Source of the DNA: Archaeoglobales archaeon
GTDB taxonomy: Archaea > Halobacteriota > Archaeoglobi > Archaeoglobales > Archaeoglobaceae
Reading direction: 5' to 3'
Assembly (NCBI GenBank): GCA_030055525.1
Contig: JASFYJ010000002.1
Span: 62,001 to 126,000 of the forward strand
DNA: 64,000 nt
The translations under genes and the position numbers were made by a program. Shown piece after piece: positions 28,145-35,929 of the stretch (position 1 is the first letter of the stretch; every line of letters begins with the position of its first letter). The notes below the pieces were generated by a model. It did no database searches and was not told where the DNA came from. It worked only from the letters and a program-made list of their open reading frames with translations.

Positions 28145-29203
28145 TTAGCAAGTTCCGAAGGATATTGTAACTCCATCGGAGAATGTTCCATTGATATACT
28201 CCTCGCTTATGCATTCTTTATATTTGTAAGCTCCGACGCCGTGCATCGTAATTATTCCACTTCCATGTGCCACTATTTTGAACGATCCATTGCCCTCTAT
28301 TTTAACATCTTCTCCTCTAACGACGATTGAAGTTGCGTTTTTAGCGTTGACAATTGCGTTCTCTGGATTTGTACTCAAATCTCCCGAACCAACTATCGTA
28401 GCACTCAGATTTCCGGTTAAAGTAAAATTGCCATTAATGCTTGCAAGGAGTATCCCTCTATAGGACTTCTGTATATTTAAATACTCTTTTGAAAGTTTTT
28501 TAACTTCATCAAATGCTTTCTGGACAATCCTGTTTAACTCCGAAAAGTCTTTCGCCGAAACTTCGCCACTAACTATCTTAGATTCTATTTCTGCGAGCTT
28601 CACTTCTATTTCGTTTATCATCTTTTCAAGTTCAGTAGTATCCAATCCCAAGCTTTTGAATCTATCCACAAGATTCTTCAGTTTATCAACAATATCTCTA
28701 ATTTTCTCCAACTGGATTTCATACGCAATATTCCTCATCTCTTTTCCTGCATCTTTCCAGAATTCTTTTATGTTATCTCCAGCCTTTTTCAGGCTTTGAG
28801 AGTCATTCGCGGAGTTTAATTCACTCTCGATCTGCTTTAATCTGCTTTCGAGGTTTCTTATCCTCTCTTGGATTCTGAGTTTTGTCTCTTCACCAAAGTT
28901 GTATGTATCTATTCTACTTTGCAATCTTTCAAGCCATGAATAGCAGTTTTCAGTCCATTTTTGCATCTTTTCTTTTGTTTCGTTGAATATTCTATCTCTT
29001 AATCTATCTCTCTCCCTCAAAGTATCTCCAGCACCTTTTTCATCGTTATCGTTTGTTTTACCCTGCGATCCTCCCTTCTGTTCCCCTACGAACTTCCAAA
29101 CCACTGGACCTTTCTCGGAAATTTTATCCGAAGCTTCCACCGAGCCTATCAACACCAGTAGTACAAACACCAAAGCAGTGTACTTCCATCTCATGCAACT
29201 CAC
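28145..29203 (-). CDS. Secreted coiled-coil protein with C-terminal beta domain
   Basis: 352 residues with an N-terminal signal peptide (KYTALVFVLLVLIGSVEAS). Residues about 60-240 are almost entirely charged coiled coil, with repeated RIRNLESRLKQIESEL-type heptads. The last 100 residues switch to a beta-rich, Gly/Asn-rich domain (ATIVGSGDLSTNPENA, IEGNGSFKIVAHGSGI) similar in feel to parallel-beta surface domains. It is probably attached to or part of the cell surface. The family is not recognised. It is upstream of the lipoprotein gene at 27842. Confidence 0.7.
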   Translation of the reverse strand: MSCMRWKYTALVFVLLVLIGSVEASDKISEKGPVVWKFVGEQKGGSQGKTNDNDEKGAGDTLRERDRLRDRIFNETKEKMQKWTENCYSWLERLQSRIDTYNFGEETKLRIQERIRNLESRLKQIESELNSANDSQSLKKAGDNIKEFWKDAGKEMRNIAYEIQLEKIRDIVDKLKNLVDRFKSLGLDTTELEKMINEIEVKLAEIESKIVSGEVSAKDFSELNRIVQKAFDEVKKLSKEYLNIQKSYRGILLASINGNFTLTGNLSATIVGSGDLSTNPENAIVNAKNATSIVVRGEDVKIEGNGSFKIVAHGSGIITMHGVGAYKYKECISEEYINGTFSDGVTISFGTC

Positions 29204-29582
29204 CTCAGTTATAGACTCCGCAACCTTAAATATAAAGAAAGTTTTTAGTCAAGTTTTTGTAGAAATTTAAAATGACTCCTAAAGCTTTAGAAAACTTTAA
29301 AAAAATTAAAAAACGTTCAATCAAAAGCTACACCCTTAAAAAGGAGAATTTAATTGTAAAGATGACACCTCACCTTTCGATTTCCTAGCTCGATCAACTT
29401 CAGCTTATCACTTTTACAGATCTTAACTCAAGCAGAGTTCCAATTGTTGCAGATATCGAGACGATTACTAAACTTAAGCATATGTCTATGCTCAAAGTTT
29501 CAAAACTTTTGAAAAAAGTCTTCCAAGATAGTCTTTAACAAACGGGTTTTCAAAATTTGGAGCTACAAGAACTCTTTCAAAA
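29204..29582. other. Non-coding stretch with no recognisable gene
   Basis: About 380 bases between the secreted coiled-coil gene and the permease relic. I find no complete frame with a start and ribosome site. A short stretch near 29400-29540 is open in one plus frame for about 44 codons, but has no start codon and no recognisable product, so it may be debris. The beginning of the stretch should contain the promoter of the gene at 28145. Confidence 0.5.
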
Positions 29583-30134
29583 TCATCTATTTTTTAATTC
29601 ATTTGGGAGATTTAAGCTCAGGAGTAGAATAAATGCAATGAGAAAAAGATAGATCTTATTCATATTCTTACCCTTTGGCTCTGGGATTCTATAGGACAAA
29701 TCCACAAGTAGGTTCGTAATAGCAAATAACAGAGCTATGAAGGTTAAAAATCCATGAATTATCGTTAAACCTCTATAGTTCAGAGCATCTAAAAGTAATT
29801 TTCAATGCTGGGCCAGCTAAAAATGGTTTCAGTTATAACAACTCCGCTCATTAGGTTTGCGAATTGAAGTCATGCGAGAGCTATAACTGGGATCTTTGAA
29901 TTTCTCAATACATGTTCTCTGACGATCGCAACTTCTTTCAGCTCCTTTGATATAGCAATATTCACATATTCTTTTTTATTTCTCCCAAGGTAGAAGATCT
30001 CCAACACTGCAAGGCCATGGATCAGAGCTGTGTACATAGTCTTCAACAATTGTTATCGAATATTCGTAGCCATACACTGCTGAGATTGTAAGGAGCACGG
30101 AAATAACCAATATTGTCGAGCTCCACCGCTCCAT
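29583..30134 (-). pseudogene. Decayed peptide/nickel ABC transporter permease (DppB-like), with remnant of next gene
   Basis: Translating the minus strand piecewise gives the C-terminal half of a DppB-family permease: a segment with HVLRNSKIPVIALA, then after an in-frame TGA the typical LQFANLMSGVVITETIFSWP, and after a further disruption HGFLTFIALLFAITNLLVD followed by LSYRIPEPKG. A frame change is needed near 30020 to join the N-terminal hydrophobic part (ATG at 30134, MERWSSTILVISVLL). A new start, MNKIYLFLIAFILLLS, follows at the permease end and resembles the beginning of a DppC partner before stopping at 29583. At least two stops and one frameshift show it is dead. The cognate binding protein and ATPases are absent. 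Confidence 0.75.
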
Positions 30135-30658
30135 GGAAAAAATATGGCAAAATTTTGAAAAAACTGCCGAAATTGTTAGAAAGCCTTCTAAAAGTTTCGT
30201 AAAATTTTTATAGAGGATTTCAAAGTTTACAAAAATGCTGGAAGAGAGATACCACTGGAGGAGACAAAAATACTCCTCAACAGAAAGAGGTCCAGTATTT
30301 TGAGACTTTTAAACAACAGGAAATACAACGCTTCAGAGCTTGCAAAGACCTTGAATTTGTCCATTCCGATGTTATATCATCTCTCACTTCTTGAAACTCA
30401 TGATTACATAAAAAGGGTTGACACAGGAAAGAAATGGGTTTACTATGAGTTAACCGAAAAGGGTTCAAAGATTATGTTAAAACTTCTAAAATCGCTACTG
30501 GCGATGTTTTTGGCAGTAACGGTGATCTTTTTAGCATTCTTAGCGAGAAAAAGTAGTCAGGGAGCATTGGGAGCTGAAAAGAGTATAACAGTTTTATCTT
30601 AGCGGCATTTGTTCTGTTAGTCGCGTCGTATTTAATTTGGAAGCTTGTTAGAGCTTAA
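30133..30658 (+). pseudogene. Frameshifted winged-helix regulator with two C-terminal membrane helices
   Basis: From an ATG at 30133 the frame reads MEKIWQNFEKTAEIVRKPSK and stops at TAG 30211. Adding one T to the five-T run at 30205-30209 joins it to FIEDFKVYKNAGREI and on to an ArsR/MarR-like winged helix (ILRLLNNRKYNASELAKTLN, then KKWVYYELTEKG) and a membrane helix (LLAMFLAVTVIFLAFLA). A second single-base loss near 30598 precedes LAAFVLLVASYLIWKLVRA, a second membrane helix, which ends at TAA 30656-30658. The only uninterrupted part is 30300-30602. It would have been a membrane-anchored DNA-binding regulator. Sequencing error in two short T-rich runs is the alternative. Confidence 0.7.
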
Positions 30659-30738
30659 GAGTTTCCCAAATAAAATAATACTTATTGCTTTTGAAAACTG
30701 CTCTCCGCTCTTTAGCCTCATTCAAAAGTTGCTATTTA

Positions 30739-30906
30739 CTATTTTTTCCTCAACCTGCTGTAGAAACCAAAGACCGCTGAAATGCCAAGAGCTACTGCAA
30801 AACTTCGTAGTATCTCGAGTAATTCCAGATGACCATCGATGTAGCTCAGAGTTAAGCCTAAAGAAAAAGCTGCAATAAAAAATATGAGAACGTATTTTCC
30901 ATTCAT
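30739..30906 (-). CDS. Small two-helix membrane protein
   Basis: 55 residues from the ATG at 30906: MNGKYVLIFFIAAFSLGLTL, a short polar turn, then FAVALGISAVFGFYSRLRKK. Two membrane helices with a basic tail, no recognised family. The upstream in-frame extension to 31005 lacks support. It sits downstream of the interrupted ABC ATPase gene at the edge of a region with several broken genes, so it may itself be a remnant. Small two-helix proteins are also typical immunity proteins of peptide antibiotics. Confidence 0.4.
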   Translation of the reverse strand: MNGKYVLIFFIAAFSLGLTLSYIDGHLELLEILRSFAVALGISAVFGFYSRLRKK

Positions 30907-31074
30907 GCTCTCGCAATTCAAGATAAACAAAAGCAATATAAGTTTTTTGCTACTTGTAGAAATAAAAATTCCAACTAGAAATACAGCTCTACAATTCAGT
31001 AACACTTTTAAGTTCGAAAAATCGAAAATTCAAGAGAGACTTTTACGATATAGGAGTAAAATTGAAAGAAGCAT

Positions 31075-31719
31075 TTAAACACCACTCTGTTTTTTAACCT
31101 CTCCTTTTTCTATTTTCAGCTTCTTAGCAAATTTCCAGAAATCGTAAGTTCTTTCGCTCGCGATTGTGACTCCGTTCAATTTTGTTAGCAAGCTTTTTAC
31201 GATTTCGCCATAAGTTTCGATGTCTATGCCAAGAAGCGGATCGTCGAGTATATTCACTTTTCTCGCAGTTCCGTATGCTGAAATTAGCTGAACTAATCTC
31301 CTTTGACCCTGTGAAAGATTAGAAATATTTGCATTGATTAACTAGCCCAAATCGAACTGATTGAGAAATTCTTTTACTTTTTCAATTGTTCTTCTTAGTT
31401 CCAAACCATAAAACGAGAACACAAAACCCAAATAATCCTTTGTCTTTAAAAATTCAGGAGGATTTATTTTCTCTGATAGATAGAATAAATTTTTTAATAT
31501 CCTTCTTTCTCGATATATGTCTCTTCCGCAAAAATATACTTTTCCTTTAATTGGTCTTAAAAGCCCTGAAATCGTTTTTAAGATCGTTGTTTTACCCGAA
31601 CCATTTGGACCGTAAATTAGATAAATGCCCTCATTGAAACACAGGTTCAACTCTTTTGTAACTGCAAATTTTCCGTAACCACAAATCAATTCTTTCGTAT
31701 CTATCATTTTTCTCTTCAC
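31075..31719 (-). pseudogene. ABC transporter ATPase interrupted by an in-frame TAG
   Basis: A single frame of 215 codons with one internal TAG at 31344-31342. The first 125 codons have the Walker A motif IYGPNGSGKTT and Q-loop region (FYLSEKINPPEF). After the TAG the same frame continues with the ABC signature NLSQGQRRLVQL, the Walker B-like NILDDPLLGID and the C-terminal tail ending KKQSGV. There is no second start before the signature. Walker B ends in Asp-Asp rather than Asp-Glu. It is last gene of the operon that begins at 33663, overlapping the HExxH gene by four bases. It would have powered the polytopic permease at 32111. Confidence 0.8.
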
Positions 31720-32126
31720 CTCTCATTTAGCACAAAATTTGCAAAGTCTGGTGGAAGCAATAGTAAATGGAGTATAAAAGGAGAGGATATCCATATATCA
31801 CCCGTAAGTTCGTAAAGTAGAGCACCGAGTAGAAAAGTAAATATAGGAGCATTTATCGATACAAGCAATCGCTTTTTATCGTTTTTTTCAGATACAACTT
31901 CGATGAAAAAGATTGAGAACTTCAATTTAGGTTTATTCGAAGAAATTATATGAATAGATTCATGAATAATTATTGATATTAATAAAGAAATGATAAATAA
32001 TTCAAACTTTATCCACAGTTCCGGATATAGAAAAATTAGAGGAAAAATAGAGCACTGGAGGAGCAAAAAAATACGACATCTTATAGCCAATCCAAATAGT
32101 TCAAGCAATTTTAAGCGATTCTCCAT
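31716..32126 (-). CDS. Membrane protein with HExxH metalloprotease-like motif
   Basis: 136 residues from the ATG at 32126 with a GGAGGG ribosome site; a GTG 15 bases upstream is possible. Three or four membrane helices. The helix IISLLISIIIHESIHIISS contains HESIH, the zinc-binding motif layout of membrane-embedded M50/DUF3267-type proteases, and a second hydrophobic stretch near PPDFANF ends the chain. A third zinc ligand (Asp) could be that PPDFAN Asp, as in site-2 proteases. It lies between the permease gene and the ATPase, overlapping both. It may process a peptide exported by the operon. Confidence 0.6.
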   Translation of the reverse strand: MENRLKLLELFGLAIRCRIFLLLQCSIFPLIFLYPELWIKFELFIISLLISIIIHESIHIISSNKPKLKFSIFFIEVVSEKNDKKRLLVSINAPIFTFLLGALLYELTGDIWISSPFILHLLLLPPDFANFVLNER

Positions 32127-33247
32127 TTCAGATCCCTCCACAGGAAGCTCAACTTAACATCTACATCGTATGCCAAAATAAGATAGATCAATAGAAAGAT
32201 GTCCAGAAAAATTGAGAAGTTCATAACTAAAATAAAGAAAATGAATAGCGATAAAACCAGTTTGGAACTTTGAGTAGTGGTGGGAATTAACAGATTAGCA
32301 AAAACTGCAGTAAGACAGCAGTGAATCATGAATAGTGCGTCGACGTACATAACTCCTCTCAAAGTTAAAGCGAAATAACTCGGAATAACAAAAGCTATTG
32401 CCACGGATAGAGCGGTTGTAATTGTGATAACTCTTCTTCTCATAAATGTTCCGCCACACAAGTATCTGAGATCACTGAGGTGATAATCTGCACTCCTCGA
32501 AAAAGCTAGGCTCATAAAAGGTAAAAGTATCAGAAGCAGCTGTGAGGATGTCAAGAGAAGAATACTGAGAGGATTCGAAAAGTCTGGGTTGATTATTCCT
32601 GCACCAAACACGGTGAGATAACCACTAAAAGAAGTGGGCGAAGAAATTGCATATAGGATGAGGAAAGTGGATATCAGGAGAGCATGCCGATAGAAGACCG
32701 ACAATCCACCTAAGAAGATCGGTCTAATATTCGCCGACAGTATAATTAACAACACAGCCAGCGGGAGAAAAGTGAAAATAAGAGTTGTCGTTTCTTGGTA
32801 TAGTGACATGTAATGGAGTGAAAGATAAATTGCAAGCGGTAAAAGCGAGAAAAATCTTGGTCCATGGGAGATTGATAAAGAAATGGAATAAAGAGACAGT
32901 GTTGCAATAACTAATTTAATCAAATCTCCTGTTATAAAAATAAGAAGCAAAATTGGAACTGCGGGGAATAAGTTTAGAAAAGCTATGAGAGATACCACAT
33001 CCATGGTCTTTGGGAAACATAGATTAAATATACTGAAAATATTTAAATTATATATCAAAATAGAGGTTAGGCATATTAGACAAAAAAGATTATAATCGAT
33101 GAAATATTTGACTTCAGACATCGATGCACTTACATTGGGATATAGAAAAGCCATGAGAAGAGATAAAGCTAAGATCGTAACAAATCCTAAGTCTTTAATT
33201 ACTCTTTTTAAATAAAGTCTAAAAATAAAAAATAAATTTAAGATCAT
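32111..33247 (-). CDS. Polytopic membrane protein, probable ABC transporter permease
   Basis: 378 residues from the ATG at 33247, which overlaps the stop of the Cys-rich gene (ATGA). At least ten hydrophobic helices, no soluble domain of note, and a short basic cluster (FMRRRVITITTALS). It resembles no permease family I can name. Operon position directly before the HExxH gene and the ABC ATPase argues for the membrane part of an exporter. It contains many Leu/Ile/Ser residues and few charges, like fast-evolving bacteriocin exporters. Confidence 0.6.
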   Translation of the reverse strand: MILNLFFIFRLYLKRVIKDLGFVTILALSLLMAFLYPNVSASMSEVKYFIDYNLFCLICLTSILIYNLNIFSIFNLCFPKTMDVVSLIAFLNLFPAVPILLLIFITGDLIKLVIATLSLYSISLSISHGPRFFSLLPLAIYLSLHYMSLYQETTTLIFTFLPLAVLLIILSANIRPIFLGGLSVFYRHALLISTFLILYAISSPTSFSGYLTVFGAGIINPDFSNPLSILLLTSSQLLLILLPFMSLAFSRSADYHLSDLRYLCGGTFMRRRVITITTALSVAIAFVIPSYFALTLRGVMYVDALFMIHCCLTAVFANLLIPTTTQSSKLVLSLFIFFILVMNFSIFLDIFLLIYLILAYDVDVKLSFLWRDLKWRIA

Positions 33248-33663
33248 ATACAAACGCAGCTTATCTTAACTTCTATTATATTTCGCCACACTATACCGCA
33301 TTCCTGAACTTTTCCAGAACCGCATACCAAAGTAGCGCAAGCACCGCATGCACCACCGTATAGGGCAAGAGCAGCTACTGCTATTACTATTATAACAACC
33401 ACTACGCCATAGTAGTAATATTTTTCCCTGTCGGTCTTTTGCAATACCAAATGATAAAAGACAGCCATTATTGTAGAGAGAACTATTACAACTAATGGCT
33501 CAACGAAGTAAGTTCTCCCGCCACTGCTCTCTATATACGAGACCCAAGGCAGCGTTATGCCTTTGGAAGTAAGATATATACTAACAATACTTAACGCTGG
33601 AATCAAGATCGCTGCAAAAAATATTAGGCGAATCAGACTTTTGATCCCCTTTTTCTTTACCAT
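33244..33663 (-). CDS. Three-helix membrane protein with Cys-rich C-terminal tail
   Basis: 139 residues. Three hydrophobic helices (about 12-32, 52-70, 84-102) are followed by a Gly-Gly and a compact tail with six cysteines, spaced C-GA-C-ATLV-C then -C- and C-V-C at the end (GGACGACATLVCGSG, then VKISCVCI). It is first gene of the operon with permease, HExxH protein and ABC ATPase, and is driven by promoter block A. The GG before the Cys tail is reminiscent of peptide precursors cut after double glycine, but the helices make an unusual leader. No family recognised. It could be a peptide precursor or an immunity/sensor protein. Confidence 0.6.
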   Translation of the reverse strand: MVKKKGIKSLIRLIFFAAILIPALSIVSIYLTSKGITLPWVSYIESSGGRTYFVEPLVVIVLSTIMAVFYHLVLQKTDREKYYYYGVVVVIIVIAVAALALYGGACGACATLVCGSGKVQECGIVWRNIIEVKISCVCI

Positions 33664-33780
33664 GCTCTCACTAAGCTATGTTGCATGCTACTAATATATA
33701 ATAATTTCACTACTTGCTGACATATATGTAAAGAGAAGTTTTTGATTTGGAATAAAATTCTGTAGCTTAGTAACACTTTT
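33664..33780 (-). promoter_or_regulatory. Promoter block A with palindromic motif ACATATATGT
   Basis: On the minus strand the block contains AAAAGTGTTACTAA, the sequence TTTACATATATGTCAGCAAG (perfect 10-base palindrome at 33720-33729), a TATA-like ATTATATATT nearer the gene, and GTGAGAGC just before the ATG at 33663. The palindrome centre is about 60 bases before the start codon. The same block, with the same spacing, precedes genes at 48759, 50871 and (weaker) 51789. It drives the Cys-rich/ABC operon and faces the divergent HEPN/MNT pair. Confidence 0.8.
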
Positions 33781-33848
33781 TACACTCTTTAAATCTAAAA
33801 CAAACCTCACGTCAAAAGATTTATAACTCACGGAAAAAAATAATAAGG

Positions 33849-34265
33849 ATGTTTGACGAAGAAGAGTTCAAGAGATGGAAAAAACAGGCGGAACAGACGC
33901 TTAAAAGTGCTGAAAGAGATAAAAATGCTGGAGATTATTCTTGGGGATGTTTTAAAGCTCATCAGTCTGCAGAATTCGCAATTAAGGGCTTGCTTTATGG
34001 ACTTGGAATAATGGTCTATGGTCAATCGCTCAAAAAGTTGCTCGAAACACTTTCTCAGCGAATTAAAGTTCCAGAGGAGATTGCAAGGAAAGCAAAAATC
34101 CTTGACAGGCACTATATTCCAACAAGATATCCAGACGCCCACGTTGAAGGTTCTCCTTTTGAATTTTACGATGAAGAGGATGCAGAAGAGGCTTTAAAAT
34201 CCGCTGAAAAAATTTTGGAATTCGTTAAAGGCGTTGCTTATGATTCCCTACGAGAAAGAGATTAG
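33849..34265 (+). CDS. HEPN domain protein (toxin-type partner of MNT)
   Basis: 138 residues. An all-helical HEPN domain: the FKAHQSAEFAIKGLLYGLG stretch is the characteristic helix, and DRHYIPTRYPDA the usual C-terminal motif of the two-gene HEPN/MNT set. The Arg-x4-6-His catalytic motif is not of the canonical form but DRHYIPTRYPD is in the expected place. It overlaps the MNT nucleotidyltransferase gene, forming a toxin-antitoxin-like module. HEPN proteins of this type are modified by the MNT partner. It is divergent from promoter block A. Confidence 0.8.
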   Translation: MFDEEEFKRWKKQAEQTLKSAERDKNAGDYSWGCFKAHQSAEFAIKGLLYGLGIMVYGQSLKKLLETLSQRIKVPEEIARKAKILDRHYIPTRYPDAHVEGSPFEFYDEEDAEEALKSAEKILEFVKGVAYDSLRERD

Positions 34266-34641
34266 AATTTACCTTGAAGCCCTGAAAATTCTTGAACCGA
34301 AGCTTGTAATCTTTTTCGGCTCAATAGCGAAGAAAAAATTCGGCGTTGGGAGTGATGTGGACTTGCTCGTCGTTTCAGATAAATTGCCTGAGAACTTCAA
34401 AGAGAGGATGAAGTTGTTATATGAGCTTGACAAAACCAATGCCCCTCTGGATGTAAAGGCTTACAAAAGCGAGGAAGTAAAGAAGATGCTTATAAAAGGA
34501 AATCCGACGATTCTCGATGCGTTGGAAGATGGAATAATCTTGTTTGCTGAAAAGGATTTCCTTGAAGAGCTGATGGAGCTTTATGAGGCTGAGAAAAGGA
34601 GATTTAGGCGCTTTGAGAGGGGTTGGATTAGAGTAGGTTGA
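34240..34641 (+). CDS. MNT-type minimal nucleotidyltransferase
   Basis: 133 residues from the ATG at 34240, overlapping the HEPN gene end by 26 bases; a TTG at 34234 is possible. Catalytic motif FFGSIAKKKFGVGSDVDLLV (GS-x9-11-DxD) is intact, with a further acidic residue at DVKAY. It is expected to modify the HEPN partner (AMP or similar transfer). The C-terminal stretch is charged and helical. No other gene shares the unit. Confidence 0.82.
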   Translation: MIPYEKEIRIYLEALKILEPKLVIFFGSIAKKKFGVGSDVDLLVVSDKLPENFKERMKLLYELDKTNAPLDVKAYKSEEVKKMLIKGNPTILDALEDGIILFAEKDFLEELMELYEAEKRRFRRFERGWIRVG

Positions 34642-34787
34642 TTTTCTGCAAATTTAAAGAATAATCCTCAGTTTCTGAATTTCTTAAAAGCAAGAAAAGC
34701 AAGGAATGGAACCAGAACAAAAGTTGCACCCTGCTTTTAGCTCTTTCAGAGCCTGATTTTAAATCTATAGATACCTTTTTAGGGGAT

Positions 34788-35654
34788 TCAATGTTGTGAC
34801 CATTTTTGGAGCACTAAAATAATGAGGAAAAAGTAGATGAGAATTGAACTAATTGCGACAGCTGGAATTCTTTCGGAAAATAGCATTGGATTGATGAAGT
34901 TTAGGAGTAGCACTATAGAAGAGGCTCCGAAGAAGTAATAGACTGAGATCGTCAGTTTTGATAACGCCTTTGTCTTCTCTATTAAGTATTTCAAAGAGCT
35001 GAGAAGAATGTTTAGGAGAGATGCAAAGACCAAAAGATCCTGATATTTCGAGATGTTATAAAAAAGCTTAATTTTTTCCTTTTCAGGTTCATCAATCAAA
35101 GCCAGAGAGAGCAAGAGAGAGAAGAGACCAATTGTTGTAACCTTTATCCAATACCCTGAAAAACCTTTTGGTAACTGCTTTTTGACGAATATATAGTAAG
35201 TGAAGAAAACGAGAACAAGTGGATAAATCGAAATCTGGATTAATGGGATCATAAAACCAAGGAAAGCAAACAGGAACTTAAATGCGACCACTGGACTGCC
35301 AAACTCCAAGATTGAGCCAGAGAGAATTATGGCCATTGTAGGAAATCCGATGATTGTGTAAACGAAAATGTTAAACAGTTTCCGCTCCTTCTCAACAAAA
35401 TTGGCAAAATCTCTATCCCCTACTCCTAAGAATCGCCATAAGATTTTAAGAATTTCACTTTTTTCATATCCGTATAACTTAAAGATCGCAAATAGAAAAA
35501 CGAGCTCGGAGGCATAGATGGCTAAAGAAACAGCAGAAGCTAACAAAATTCTATCTTGAGTGAGATTTTCTTTTTCAACAAAAAAGAATGGTAACAAAAA
35601 CGAACCGATGTAGAGGAGTGCCAGCAGAATGAGATTTCTTTTCTCTATTTCCAT
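34788..35654 (-). CDS. Polytopic membrane protein, paralogous family member 1
   Basis: 288 residues, seven or so hydrophobic helices with a cytoplasmic loop containing KLYGYEKSEILKILWRF and an acidic/basic segment. The GY-x-x-x-[DE]-I motif after the third helix recurs in the membrane proteins at 35930 and 36778, which suggests a shared fold and local duplication. Function not recognised. It could be a permease-like or immunity-type protein. A 275-base gap upstream of it holds no convincing gene. Confidence 0.55.
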   Translation of the reverse strand: MEIEKRNLILLALLYIGSFLLPFFFVEKENLTQDRILLASAVSLAIYASELVFLFAIFKLYGYEKSEILKILWRFLGVGDRDFANFVEKERKLFNIFVYTIIGFPTMAIILSGSILEFGSPVVAFKFLFAFLGFMIPLIQISIYPLVLVFFTYYIFVKKQLPKGFSGYWIKVTTIGLFSLLLSLALIDEPEKEKIKLFYNISKYQDLLVFASLLNILLSSLKYLIEKTKALSKLTISVYYFFGASSIVLLLNFINPMLFSERIPAVAISSILIYFFLIILVLQKWSQH

Positions 35655-35929
35655 AGCTATCCTCTTTCAAAGATTAAAAAATTTTTAGGTAAATGTGTCA
35701 ACCAAAGCACAAAACTGTGGGCAAAAATTTGGTTCTATTGCTTTTTGGCATAGTGATACTGCAAAACTCGCAAATTTTGAACAAATTCCGTAAAAAAACG
35801 AGGAGCATTCTGCGATATGACTTCAATAACGTTTCTACTGTCTCAATTCCCCGTAAATTATGCGAGGAGAAAATTTCTGGATAGCTACAATCCTTCGAAC
35901 ACACCTATTATCGCAGTATAAAAATTAGT

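Noticed and set aside
29400-29540. Open plus frame of about 44 codons in the empty stretch before the permease relic
   Set aside because: No start codon, no upstream signal and no recognisable product. It may be debris but is not supportable as a gene.
31342-31344. Pyrrolysine or programmed readthrough at the TAG in the ABC ATPase
   Set aside because: Nothing in the window (no pylT/pylS, no conserved structure after the codon) supports it. A plain nonsense mutation or sequence error is simpler.
35693-35904. Overlapping short open frames on both strands in the gap 35655-35929
   Set aside because: No ribosome site, unnatural composition, and each is the mirror of the other. I treat the gap as non-coding.
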